Shown here piece after piece: positions 1-12,427 of a stretch of 64,000 nucleotides of DNA; within the stretch, counting starts at the first letter, position 1, and each line of letters opens with the position of its first letter. The position numbers and the translations under genes were made by a program. The DNA comes from Geosiphon pyriformis. Its lineage: Eukaryota > Glomeromycota > Glomeromycetes > Archaeosporales > Geosiphonaceae. The stretch lies in contig JAAOMT010000128.1 of assembly GCA_016748015.1 (NCBI GenBank), positions 1,587,671 to 1,651,670 of the forward strand, read 5' to 3'. The notes beneath the pieces were generated by a model. It worked only from the letters and a program-made list of their open reading frames with translations, was not told where the DNA came from and searched no databases.

Positions 1-3000
1 TATTAATTAATAATATTAAACTTGTTTTGAATTTTAAAAAAGTTAAAACTACAGTTAATGTAATTATAAAAGATTAAATTAAAAAAAAATTTAACTTTAA
101 TGTTTTTTCTAAGTAATAATTAAATCAGTACTTTAAGTTATATAAATAATAATATTTTTGGCAATTTATAAAAATAATTAAGTAAAACAAGTTAATTTTA
201 ATTATAAAAAATCTGCTAAATAACAAAATTATAAATTTCTAATAAATTATAAAAGAATTATAATAATTCAATTTTGTTATACTTTTAGTTTTGTTAAATA
301 TTTGTTTTTTAAAGAAGTTAGCATTTGTTGTGTAACATAAAGCTTGGGTTTTAATAAATTTTAAATTTTATAATTGAAATAATATTTTTATTAATACTTG
401 GTCTATTGTATTTATTAAAACTATTAGAATTTTTTTTTCAAAATTCTGTTTAATTGTATTTTATTTGTTTATAATACTTTTAATTTTTTGTAATAATAAT
501 TTCTTAATACTTAAAGATACTTTAACTTAATTTTTATTTTTGCTGTTAAATTTGTTGTTAAAAATGTTTTTTAAAAAAAATTATGAGATCTAATTAATTC
601 TATAAAACATATACAAAATATATAATTTTATAAGTTAATAGTACTTAAAATATAGTTTGTTTTATATTAAAATATGTAAAAAATTTATTAAGTTCTTTGA
701 TAGTTTTTACAATAATAAAACCAATAAAATTATAACAAATTTTGATTTAACTTTTAATTACAAAGTTTATGATAATTTAAATTAAAATAAAATATTTTTG
801 TTTTTGTTTTAAAGAATTTTATATAATTTATTTATATATATAATAAAAAATTAGACTTATTTATGTAAATACAAGATAAATTTAATATTTATAGCCAAAA
901 TAAACTAAATAAAAGCAGCTGTTAATTATATTTTATTTTTTATTGTTAAGTTTCTATAAATATTATTATTTAAATAAACAATTTTTAAATTACTTTACAA
1001 TATATATTAAATTTAGCTAGTAAGTTCTTTAAAATTAATAATATTTTTATTAATTAATAAATTAAGTTTTTTAACATATACATTAATAAAATATTTATAT
1101 CTAATTTAAAAAAAGCTTATATAAATATTAAGTTTTTTGCAAATATAGTTTTAAAAAAGTTTATATTTAATAAACAGTTTTTATACTTAATTTTAGCAAT
1201 GTTATATCTAATTATTAACTATAAGATTCAATTTAATTTTGTGTTTAAATAAATTTGTGTTAAATAAGACTTAATTATCAGAAAAAGATTTAAGTTAAAA
1301 GCTAATTTTTTTAAAAACTTTTTATTTATTGCTATTTATTATCTGCTTTTATATAGTTTTAAATTTTTTAAACAAGTTTAATTTAAATATAAAATAATTA
1401 ATCTAGTTATATATGTAAATATAATTGGTATTTTTGAATATTTTTTATTTATTAAGCTATAAATCTGCAAATTATATGTTGAATTTTATAGTATTTATTT
1501 TAGTTTTCTATTAAATTATTTGTTAATTTTATAACCAATTTTTTGGTTAGTATAATTGGTATTTTTTGAAGTATAACTTGTTTTTAATAAATAACTTATT
1601 TATAACTTTTTAACTAAAAAATAAAATTCTAATATTAAATATTTTGGATACTTTATTGTATTATAAATTAATATAATTCTTAATATTATTTTTTTTAGCC
1701 AACTTTTGGATTATTATAGTTTTTATTTTACTTGAAAAAATTTTTGTTATTAAAAAAAATTAAATCTTAAAGATTCGACTTTTGTTTATTTTAATATTGC
1801 TATTACTTTTATTTTTAAAAATAGTCTTATTAGTTTTTATAATTTGTTTTTTTCTTAAATTTATTTTTGAATTTATTCAGATATAATAGTTTTAATATAA
1901 TTAAATAATGTTTAATTAAAATTGATTTGAATATAATTACTGTCTATATTAATAAATCTGTTAAAAATTTCAATTTTTAAACTATTATAACTAATATATT
2001 TGCTTATTTTTTGGATATTAACTTTAAAATAAGTTTGAATATTTATGGTATTTTTTTGTTAATTTTTGTTAAATTGTAAGTAATAGTCTTGATTTTTATT
2101 TATGTTTTTATGAAAAATACAGTAATAATTAATTTTAATAATTAAACTGTTTTAAATAATATGTCTGTATTTACTAATACTAATTCAAATTATTATAACA
2201 AATATTGAATAAAATATTATTATATTAATAATATTATTAAAAATAAAGTTTTAATAGTTTATTAAAATAAAATAAAAGATTATTTTGTAATTATGAATAA
2301 TAATTATATGAATATACTTGTTAGTAATTTAACAAATTTTTATTTTATATTGTTTTATAATATTAAAAAATAATTTTTAATTACAAATAGTTATTTAGTA
2401 TCTAAAAATATCTAGTATTTTATAAGTTATATTAATTAGAATATTAGATATACTAAAAAATATGTAAATACTTTTTTGATACATAATTTTAATTTTTTAA
2501 TAATAATTAAAGTTTGATATTTAAATAGTTATATATATATAAAATTAATTAGTTTAGTATTTATAATTTTTTAATTATATTTATAAAAATATTATATAAA
2601 TAATTGCTGGTTATTTCCAAAAAAAATTGTATAATACATTGTATTTTAGATTTATTTTTATTTAATATAATTTATTAAAAAATTTTAAATATATTTTTAT
2701 ATATGTTTTAAACTTTGTTATTTATAAACAGTTATTAATGTTTTAAATATAATATAATTTGTCTAATCTGCTAATTATTAATTTTGCTGTTGTATATTTA
2801 TTATATAAAATAAAATTTAATAGCAAATTATATATAATTATTATTAAAAATTTTATTTTAAAAAATTGATTATTAAAAGCTTATAATTTATGTAAAAATA
2901 AGTTAAAAATAGTTGTAAAAATTGTTAATTTTGTAAAAACTTTATAATTTAATACAGATTAAATATTTAAATACTTAATATTTTTTTAAGATAATATTAT

Positions 3001-3050
3001 GTTAATATTTATAGTTTATTATCTTAATATTATTATTTGAATAGAAAACT
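1..3050 (+). mobile_element. Decayed LINE retrotransposon, copy A (3' part)
   Basis: This AT-saturated stretch is the remains of the 3' two-thirds of a non-LTR retrotransposon. At about 335-480 the bases match the segment of copy C near 46,010 that encodes an RT motif (KAWV followed by a proline-rich turn). At 1,090-1,260 the reading LINYKIQFNFVF matches the post-RT region of copies B and C. At about 1,930-2,340 an RNase H remnant is visible, with VYINKSV where a VYTDGS type motif is expected, NYYNKYWIK later on, and KIKDY where KVKGHSG is expected. Stops are frequent, mostly from CAA and TGG decay. The left end lies outside the window and the right boundary is approximate. Membership of the family is clear; individual domain limits are not. 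Confidence 0.72.
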
Positions 3051-3114
3051 AATTCAAAACTATTAAAAAAATATAATTAATATATGATAATATAAAAAAA
3101 TATAATAATATATA

Positions 3115-3393
3115 ATAATTTAAGATACAAATTACAAGTTATTTTGACAAACTATTAACTATTTTAGTAAATTATCTATTATTTTAGCAAATTTCTACAA
3201 ATTTTGGTGAATTTTTGAATGTTATATAGTTCGAGATATTATGTAATTTGATTATCTTAATTTTTATTATATAAATTAGATTATTAATTAAATAATAAGT
3301 AATAATTTGAATAATAATAATATATACTAATTAGTAATAGGAATTATAAGGATAATTTTATGTTAACTAGTAGTTAAAATTCTATTGGTAACA
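3115..3393 (+). repeat. Decayed copy of the LTR found at 46,435-47,431
   Basis: Read on this strand, the stretch matches the reverse complement of the left half of the solo LTR inside LINE copy C. Shared strings include TTTTGGTGAATTT, TGAATGTTATATAGTTCG and the terminal GGTAACA, which ends here at 3,393. It also carries the same degenerate repeats of about 20 bases. The 5' limit could not be placed; homology fades above 3,115. Confidence 0.7.
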
Positions 3394-5189
3394 ATGTAAA
3401 TAAGTTTTATTTTATTACTAAATTTTTTTATATAATTAACTTATATATTTTCTTTTTTATTAAATTTAAATTTTTGAATTTTTTTAGCAATAAGATTTAA
3501 TTTTTCTTAGGTGTTTATTAAAATAAGTTATAAAAATTTTATGAAACATAAAAAGATGGCTTGAAAAATTTTTTTTTATAATTTGATCATATAAAATTTA
3601 TTAAAGTTGTTTTAAAACATTGCAATAATATTTTCAGTATATTTAGCATTAATTATTTTTTTTTAACATTGATTTTTTTGTTTACAAGATTAGATTAAGA
3701 TATAATCTAGACTATAGTACTAATAAAAATTTTTAAAACTAATTTAAGATCTATTTTTACAAAAAAATATAATACTATAACTGTAGAAAAGTGTTTAAAG
3801 TATTTTAAATTGAATTTAATATTATTTATATATGTTTATTTAAAACATATTTTTTTATTGTTGTTATTATATCATTTTAATTTTAATTTTTTGAAAAGAT
3901 TAGGATAGATAAGATATTGTTTAATTTTAATAATTATATTTGACTCTTAAAATATAATAGTTTTTGTATTTAATAAGTATTTTTTTCAGATTTTTTGAGT
4001 TTTAAAATAAGATAAAGTATTTACAATAAAAGATTAAATAAGAGATCATATTTGTTACAATATTAGAAGAACAAAAAATTAAATAATAATTATATAATTT
4101 GATATTAAGATCAGTCAGTCTTTGCTTCTATTTTTTACAAATAAAACCAAATTTTTGGTAATATTTTTAAAATATTTCAAAGTTATTAGTAAACAAATTA
4201 GTTATTTTTTTAACAAAATACAGAAGTATTTTTAATAATATATATTTCTTAAACAGTAATACTTTTTTATTTTATAGTGGTTATTTTCCAAATTTTATTT
4301 TTATTATAAGAATACAAATTTAATCAGTTAATTACTTAACTATAGACAATAACAAATAAAGTTATTTTGTGTATTTAATTATTAATTAAGATAATATATT
4401 AACAAAATTTATTATATCTTTCTTTTTTATTAGAAATATTATTTCATAGTTCTTTATTTGGTAAAATTTTATTACAAATAAAACATAATGTGTTATCTTA
4501 TTTGTCTTGTTACTTTGGACATTTAAATTAATTTAGTACACAAAGATAACAATAATATCTAATAATAATTGATTATATTTTATCATTTTTAATATATGTA
4601 TTTATTAATAACAATTTTTTTCTGCAATCTATGCAAATTAATTTTGGTTAACAATAGAATTGATTGTATTGATTCAGTAAAACATAAACCAAAGTTAAAG
4701 TTTGTAGTTTTTTTTCAACTTTTTTTTTTTTCGAATAAGTAATAAAAATAGATCTATGTAAAAATTATCAATTCAGAAAATTTGATTTTAATTTTTAAAC
4801 TAAATATTTTTAAGTGTTTTTTAAAGTTTCTGTCTAATTATGTTATTAATATTTCTTATAAACTAGATATATTTTTTTCTCAATTATCTTTAAACTGTAT
4901 TGTAGAAATGCTTATTCTTAATACTGTTCTAATGTTATATATAATTGTTAACCAGTTATTGCCTATTCTATTTGTTTTGTGTATTAATTTTGATGTTTTC
5001 AAAAACATGTTTTTTAGTAAATCCAAAGTTCTGACTGTTAAAATTAGTAGTTTGAAAGCTAGCATAGTGGTTTTAAAAGATTAAATTTAATTTATTATGA
5101 ATAAATTAAAGTTTTTTAATTTAAATAATAATATGGTATTTTTTTTTGTTTTCAATAAATAGTTTAACTTAAAAAAATAATTATGTGTA

Positions 5190-5765
5190 ATATTAGAGAA
5201 ATAAATATTTTTGCCAAGCAAAATAACATTATTAAGTGGCATAAAAAATTAAAAAATAAATTATTATTAAAACTAAACTTTATTTTAATGTTAAGTCTTA
5301 AATTGTAAATAAGTTTTTAAGTATAAAAATATTTACTTTTAATTTGAATTTTAAATATTTGAATACTGATATTGCTTTAATTGTAAATAAATATTTAACC
5401 AAGCATGTTTTTAAAGTTTCAGAAATTTCTGATAAGCTTTTAATAATCTATTTATTATTTAAAAACAAACAATCAATTTTTGTATTAGAATTTTATACAG
5501 ATATATCTCTAAAGAAACATTTAAATCAAGCTACTATTATCAATTTTCTTATAGTTTATGTATACAACAAGAATTCTTTTGTTATTTTGAATAATAATTT
5601 TAATAAAAATAGTATTAAGCATAATATTAGTTTCAAAAAATATGTAGATTTAGATTTAGTTAATTTCTTAGTTTGTAATTTATTTATTAAGTTTTTTACT
5701 TAAAAAAACTCTAAAAACTATTGACTATATTTTTGTTTTATTTAATTTGGTAAATATATTAACTA
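5190..5765 (+). pseudogene. LINE copy B endonuclease domain remnant
   Basis: This is an AP-endonuclease-like domain of the LINE second ORF. It opens with CNIREINIFAKQNNIIKWHK, equivalent to CNVRGMNN and WHKEMN of copy C. The longest open part, 5,344-5,703, reads ALIVNKYLTKHVFKVSEIS and LLFKNKQSIFVLEFYTDIS, which align with copy C at 44,550-44,680. The nuclease metal motif that is GGDFNED in copy C is here NNNFNKN, so the acidic residues are lost. TIDYIFVLFNLVN follows after a stop at 5,701. It cannot be functional. Confidence 0.8.
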
Positions 5766-7389
5766 AGAAAAAAGTTACATATATAAATAAAATTTTCAAT
5801 ACTGTTTACAATATAGTTTATATTATTGTTGGTTTTAGTGGTTTTTTAAACCTAGTTTTGAGATTATTTTGTGTACAAACCAATAAAAATTAATAAAAAT
5901 TCAATGTTAAGAATATTAGTAATGTAAAATAAGATTTGTTTAGAATTTTAATACTTAATATTACTATTATATTTGTTAATAATTTTGTTGTTGTAAAAAA
6001 ATTTCAGAATATAAATAAGATATAAGATATTGTTTGTAAAATAGTTTGTTTTTTAGTAAATAAGATACTCTCCAAATTCTGATTTAAAAACTATATTAAT
6101 ATTTTCACAAAATTTTCATCTTGTTTTTACAAATTAAAAATTTTGGTATTTAAATTAGTTAAACTATTTTGTTTAGTCTTAACTAGTGTATTTGATTTAC
6201 TTTTAAGACTTTGAATTTCTTTAAATATTAATAATGTCTTTAATGTAAAAATATTTATTTATTTAAGTATTTATTTTAATGCTGTTCAGTCTGTTTTATT
6301 AAAAATTAAAAAGTTTTATTAAGCTTTTAAGATAACAGAATTTAGTATATTAAAAAGATACATATTAAGTCTATTATTAACAAACAGATAAAAAATTTTA
6401 AAATAAATAAAGACTATACTATTTAAAATATTTTAAAACATTTTTTTTATAAAGTAGTATTGGATTATTTAATTATTAAAAAGAAATTGGTGTTAGAGTC
6501 TAAATTGGTCAAATTTAAAATAAATATTATTATAAAAAGTTAAATAAAAAACACAAGATATTGGATAAGATAATTGAAGTATAATATAATCAATATTTTT
6601 TTCTGAATTAAATTGTTAATAATGCTTTTTCTAATATTATGTGTTCTATTAGTTTTGGTAAATTGTTAAATATTATAATAAATTTGTTTAATAAGAAAAC
6701 AATTAGTTTTTCTAATATTTCAAATAAGTTATAAAAACATTATAAAAAAATAGTATTAAATACACTTTTAAATCTATTAAACTTGTATTTAGTATATAAA
6801 CCAGTTTCACAATTTTGAAAAAAAGTTTGAGTTTTAATAATTTCCAAATTTTATAAGTGAAAAAGCATTTTAATAAATACTTATTTTATTGTTTTAATTA
6901 AAACTGCTTGAAAATTTTTCTAAAATTTTATTAGATAGATTTTTTCTGATATATAGCAAGCTTAATGTTTTTTATAGTAATAATTTTTTGGTTTTTATGA
7001 TTGAATTAATGATAAAAAATGTTCTAAAAAAAATCGTAAATATTGGCTAATTTTATAAAATATGTGCAAAATATATAATTTTGTGGGTTAGAAATATTTA
7101 AAACATAGTTTAAATAAAATTAAAATATATAACAAATTCATCAGATTCTTTGATAATATTTATAATAATTATGTTAATCAGATTATGATTGATTTTAACT
7201 TGTTAAATAGATACTGTATATATAATAGACTAGATTAGAGTAAAGTTTTTTCATTTTTTTTAACACATCTTCTATAATTCTCTTTTATATAAGATTAAAA
7301 ACCAGAAAAATATATGTAATTATAAGATTGAATTTAAATTTGTTACTAAAACTGGTTAAGTTAAAATTCAAATTGGTTTAACAACATTT

Positions 7390-7900
7390 CTCACTATTAG
7401 TGCCTTTGTTGATAATATAATTTAAATAGAATATAATTAAACAATAATCTAATATATTTTAAATATTATAAGTAATTTTTTTTGGATTAATAATATTTTA
7501 ATCAATAATAACAAGACAATAGTTATTTTAATTAACCACAAAATTACAAATTTTTTTTGTTAATTTTTATAGTAAAAAAAAGAAAATATTTAAATATTTT
7601 TTGTCAATAAAAGACTTGTCAAAGTCTAATTTAGCAAGAACTTATTTAGATATTAAATTTTTTATTAGTATTATTTTAAGAAAAACTATTTTTAATAAGC
7701 AGTTTATATACTTAGTTTTAATAATGCTTTATTATATTATTAATTATAAAACCCAGTTTAGTTTTATTTTTAATAATATATGTAAAAAATGGGACACAAT
7801 AATTTATAAAAACTTAAAATCAAAATTATGTTTGCTTTTAAACTTTCCAAATAATACAATTTTTTTTTTTTTCCTATAGCTTAAAAACTTTTAAATAAAT
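7390..7900 (+). pseudogene. LINE copy B reverse transcriptase core and post-RT remnant
   Basis: The stretch begins with SAFVDNI at about 7,408, the position of the RT catalytic VDD motif, with the second aspartate changed to asparagine. From 7,601 to 7,879 a 92-codon open stretch reads LARTYLDIKFFISIILRK and YIINYKTQFSFIFNNICKKW, colinear with copy C at 47,870-48,100 (LAKAHADV-type region, SYRTQFSFV). A poly-T run encoding phenylalanines ends it. Stops separate the two parts. This is decayed coding DNA, not a gene. Confidence 0.78.
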
Positions 7901-8539
7901 ATAAGCTGAAAACAAGTTGGCTTCTGTGTTGTGTTTTTTTAATATACATAGTATCCTAAGCTATTTGTTTAAACATAAATTTATTAATTTATAAGTTTGA
8001 AGTTAATTTTTTTACTATTTTTTGTATTATCTAATTTGTCTTAAAGTTAGCTTTATTAACAATTTTTTAACTAATATGGTTTGTGTTTTTTATTAGTATA
8101 ATTTATCTTTGCTTAATTTTTTACAGTTAGTATTCTGCTTTTAAGATAAAACTTTTATGTTAATGGTTTTGTGTAAATTTGTTTTTTTTAAGATTTTTTG
8201 CTTATTTAAACAATTTGGTATTGTTTTTATTAAACAATTACATAATAAAAAACAGTATTTTTGACTAAAAACTTTTTAAACATTAGAAAAAATTGGACTC
8301 TTGTGACTCTGTTTTTAATTGATTCAAATTTGCTATTAAGTTTTTGGTTGGTTTGACTTCTTGTTTTGTTGTTTTACTTTTGTTGTTGGATCTCAGTCTT
8401 TAAATATTTTTGGTTTATATAAGTTTAATCTAATTTGTAATTGGTTATTAGATATTAACATGGTTTGTTTTCTATTTATACTAATAATTTTCTGAACAAT
8501 CTGAACTTTGTTAATATAAAAGCTAGTGCTGCAGTTTTT

Positions 8540-8890
8540 TAAGAATGTAAATATGAGTTAAGATATTAAAATTTTAAGATTGGTTTTATTTATTATAACT
8601 AAATTACGAGCTATTACATTTGTCTTAAAATGTGTTTCTTTTTTCTGTATAGTTAATTTGTTTTCTAATAGTTAGACAGTTTTAAATATATATTATTTAG
8701 AGTTGGCCTTGATTTTTTTAGACTTTTATAATTATTGTTGAATTAAATATTAACATATTATAAATATTATTAGAAAAAAAAATTTATGTGTTAATTAGTG
8801 TAAGTTTAAAAATTATTTAAGTGTTTTAAATAATAAAAAAACCAATGTTTTGGTTAGTGCTGTTTTATTTTTGAATGTAATACTTTCAGC
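8540..8890 (+). pseudogene. LINE copy B RNase H remnant
   Basis: In one frame the stretch reads ITSYYICLKMCF, FVFSNS, then a stop where glutamine stood, followed by CWIKYQHIINIIRKKNLCVN after stops are ignored. These match the RNase H of copy C (ELQIIALALKC, LFSNSQTALD, VNWIKVKGHSG). The catalytic aspartate of the DSQ motif is asparagine, as in copy C. Not functional. Confidence 0.68.
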
Positions 8891-9122
8891 CTATATATAA
8901 AAATATTTTATTAAGACTAATAGTAAAGTTGTTTTGAAAAATACAAAACATTTTGTTTATGAAGTTTTTTAAACAATTTATTAAGCTTATTAAAAAATTG
9001 AATCTGAAATTTATGTTTTAAGAATTAACTTGCTTAGAAATGTGTACTAAATTAGATTAATACTTGTATAGTATATTAATTCTTATATATTAATTGAATT
9101 TATAAACAAATTTATAATTGAA

Positions 9123-9755
9123 TTGTATTTTTACTTTATGAAAACTTTATATTACAAGCTGCTTATGGCTATTTATAAGTATTTATATAATAAATATTAT
9201 TATAGTGCTTTATGTCTGTTTTATGAAGAAGTTAAGTTTTTAAATCACGTTTTTTCTTGTAAATTGAATAGTAAAACTTATAAAAAGCTGTTAAATATTT
9301 ATGTAACTATCTGAAAAATGTTTTTTGGTCTTATTAAATCGATATTAAGTGTTTTTCAACTATTTTTTTTATGCACTTTTAATGTTGTAGTATATTTAGC
9401 TTTATGTAAAAAATTTATTTTTAAGAATTGGTTTTATAAATTCCTTTTAATTTTTAAAAATGCTAAAATTGTTGACAATAAGATAGTAAATTTTGTATAT
9501 GGTTTTGGATTAGTTCATAAAAATAATATCTGGCTTATCTATTTCAAACACTAAGTTTTTATAAAAAATAATAGTTTAATTATATAAAATAATATCTTTT
9601 TTGTAGATATTACTAATCTGTTTTCTGTTTTATTTAATAATATAATTAAGCTACTTAGAATTATTAAAGCCTTTTATTTTGCTTTTGGCATATATAAATT
9701 GTGTTCATTTTTTTTAAATATTAAAAACATTGTTTTTGTATATATAAATATATAA
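9123..9755 (+). pseudogene. LINE copy B C-terminal zinc region and ORF2 end
   Basis: Two adjacent open stretches (9,123-9,314 and 9,318-9,554) correspond to the C-terminal part of ORF2. LCLFYEEVKFLNHVFSC aligns with the copy C sequence LFCGDVEILNHVFSC; the first cysteine of the zinc motif has become tyrosine. LCKKFIFKNW, KIVNFVYGFGLVHKNNIWL and a final VYINI-type end before the stop near 9,755 match the last 150 residues of copy C. Confidence 0.75.
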
Positions 9756-9890
9756 TATTGTTCTAATTGATCTAAGTGATTAGTTATATATAATTAAATA
9801 CATAATTTACATTTAGTTTAAATTACTTAATTTAATATATTATACTAGATTATATTTAAATCTTATTTATTAAACAAAAAATAAATAAAT

Positions 9891-11400
9891 ATAAAAGTAA
9901 TTTGATTATTATTAATTATTATTTTAAAAAACCAATTAATTATTAAATCTATTTTTATTATTAATAGTTTAAAAATAATTCTAATGTATAAATTGGTTTT
10001 GTTGAATTAATTTTCTAATTAATACTTTGTAATTTTAAGCTGATAATAGTTTTTAATATTATTATATTAATAATAATATTAGTTAATAATAATTGTTTTA
10101 ATATTAAAATTTTAATATATAATATTTTTTTAATATTTTTTTAGTTTTTTTAATTTTTTAAGTATTTATTTCAATTTTTTTCTTAATAATTAATTAAATT
10201 AATATTAATATAAATTAGTTTTAATTGTTAAATTAGGCTTTTTAATAATATAAAATTTTTTAATCTTAAAAATAGTTAAGTAATAAATTAGATATTTAAG
10301 TATAAATATAAATTATTAATTAATAAAATATTTTTTTTTATAAAACTTTATAATATTATAATTAAGTTCTTAAAAATAAATGTCAAGTATTTTATAATTG
10401 TAATTTTTTGGTTTTTTATGTAAATAGTATATAAAATTTTTGTAAAAGTTGTTTTTAATTTTTAAAATACTGTAGTTTTTTAAAAAAAATTTATTAATAT
10501 AATTTTTAAAATATTAATAAAATATTTTCTTTAAATTTACAATTCTGTTTAAAATATTAAATTACTGTTTACAATATATATAAATTGGCTGGTAATATTT
10601 TAAAATTGTTGTGTTAAAAGTAATTACTATTTTAAATAAACTTTTATTATATTAAATTTTTAAAAAAGCACTAAATATTACCAAAAATTTCAATTATTTT
10701 TTTTAATATTGTTAATAATAATAAATTATTGTTAAATTTTCAATAAGTTAGTTTATTTTTAAAATATACTTTAAATTATTTATGCTATTTAATTTATAAT
10801 AGAATAGTTAATTTTATAATAATTACTTTGTATAATTACTTTAATTATAAGCTTTTCAATAATATGTAATTATTTTGCTATAAAAATCAACTTTTTACAA
10901 AAAATTTCAACTGTAAGCATTTTAATAATATTAAAAAAATTGAAATTAAAATAAAATAAAATAATATTTTTTGTCCAAATTTCTAAATTTATTACTAAAA
11001 TTAGTAACTAATTAATTTTAAAATATGTTTAATATAAAAAAGTTTTGGATTTTTAGAAGTAGAAATTTTATTTTATTGATTTGTAATAACTAATTAATTT
11101 ATGAGATAAATAATTAAGTTTTTTTATATTTTGTTAATTTGTTTAATCGTTTAGAAATTTAATTAATATTTATTTTTAATCTTAAGAGAGCATTTAATAA
11201 TTTTAAATTCTGTTAATTGGTAATTTGCAATTTTTTATTCTTTAAAAATTTTTTTTAATATATTAATATTTTAAAATTGTTATTTGTTTCTTAAATATAT
11301 AATGTAAATTTATATTAAAGATCATTGTGATATCATTTTTTTAACCAATAACAATATTAAGAATCATACAAAAGATAAATATATACATTTCTTCTAAGAC
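9891..11400. other. AT-rich stretch with no recognisable gene
   Basis: This is about 1.5 kb of nearly pure A/T sequence between the tail of LINE copy B and the first gene island. No open frame of note and no family motif could be read on either strand. It is probably older transposon debris, but nothing in it proves that. Confidence 0.5.
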
Positions 11401-12427
11401 TTATTACTTTTAAATTTAATTTTGTTTAAAGAAAGATATTTACCTAAATCTTTTGTTTGTATCAAATATAAGCAACAACGTTTTTCAAAATTGATGTTCA
11501 ATGATAAAAAAACAAACATTTTATTTTGCTCAAATGTCTTTTCTATGTTCTATTCCAACAGAAACTCAAATTAATGATCTTTTCGAATGCATGAAATGGA
11601 TGGAAATAAAAAAGGTATAAAAACAAGTTTGTTTGTCCAACCACGATTTCGAGATTCTAATGAATCATTATGATTCTGCCATTTTCTTTTCTCTCCTGCT
11701 AATGATGATATAAATTAATTCCATTTTTATTATCACAAAGGTAACAAATTGAGTTACTATGTAAAGATTCAAAATATTACAAAATTCAAATATTTACAAA
11801 ATTAGAAAATCATTATCGAAATTAAAGGCAGACGTTGAATTAAAACCATGATCGAAGCTAAAGATTGGATCATTAATTTCTAAAAAAAATCAGATAGAAC
11901 TCGTACTGCCAATATCATTCACTCACTATAAACTCAAATTATTCTAAGAAGACAAATTCATTTTAGGAAAGAAACCCCCCCCCCCCATCGTGTAATATTG
12001 TCAATTTCTAAAAGTTTACGATTCTTTCCTATGATTAAATCAATCAAAAACCTATAGAGAAACCCTGTTCTCAATCCATTCTAAAAAGATGAAATATATC
12101 GCTGTACATGTAATAATTAAATTTTGTGTGGGTGTATGGGTGTGTGTATGTGTGTGGGTGTATGTGTTCAGAGGTTTGGCTTCATGCCTAGTGAACCATC
12201 TCGATGATGATAATTCGATTGGTCTAATTTACAGGATTTAAGAAGGAGAAAAATGTTTGATGCATCAATTATGTATTAAAATTTTCATTTGGGATATGAG
12301 GAATGACAGCTTCAAAATATGAGTTCCCCTTGTTTCTGGCAACCGAAATAATGCCAGAGAAATTTTAATTCAATATATGAACCGTATAGAAACATCTATT
12401 TGAAAATCTATTCGGGAAAGAGCTGTT
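11401..12427. other. 3' flank of the uncharacterised gene, with simple repeats
   Basis: Composition rises here to that of the gene island. The stretch holds a run of 12 C at 11,975-11,986 and a GT-rich tract at about 12,125-12,172 (TGTGTG and GGGTGTATG units). No coding region could be supported. Part of it is presumably the 3' untranslated region and terminator of the minus-strand gene that stops at 12,428. Confidence 0.5.
11975..11986. repeat. Poly-C run, 12 bases
   Basis: Twelve consecutive C residues (after GAAA, before ATCG). This is unusual in such an AT-rich genome and a likely site of sequencing or length error. Confidence 0.9.

Larger units (their letters stand above)
3400..9890 (+). 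mobile_element. Decayed LINE retrotransposon, copy B (nearly full length)
   Basis: This is a non-LTR retrotransposon of the same family as copy C, colinear with it across endonuclease, reverse transcriptase, RNase H and C-terminal zinc region, but with nearly all G and C lost. ORF1 remains are weak (about 3,400-5,100), with a possible zinc-knuckle remnant CYFGHLN near 4,500 and a coiled-coil-like tail ending near 5,084. The ORF2 product ends near 9,755 and is followed by a 3' UTR (TCTAATTGATCTAAG, TTTAGTTTAAATTACTTAATTTAATATATTATACTAG) that matches copy C base by base except for decay, then an A/T-simple tail near 9,870-9,890. Copy B is inactive: stops occur in every domain. The 5' boundary is a guess. 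Confidence 0.8.

Noticed and set aside
4880-5065. Minus-strand frame opposite LINE copy B
   Set aside because: Shadow of decayed LINE coding sequence; the plus strand carries the family homology.
7601-7879. 92-codon frame as a possible independent gene
   Set aside because: It aligns with the post-RT part of the LINE in frame and in order, so it is a fragment of copy B.
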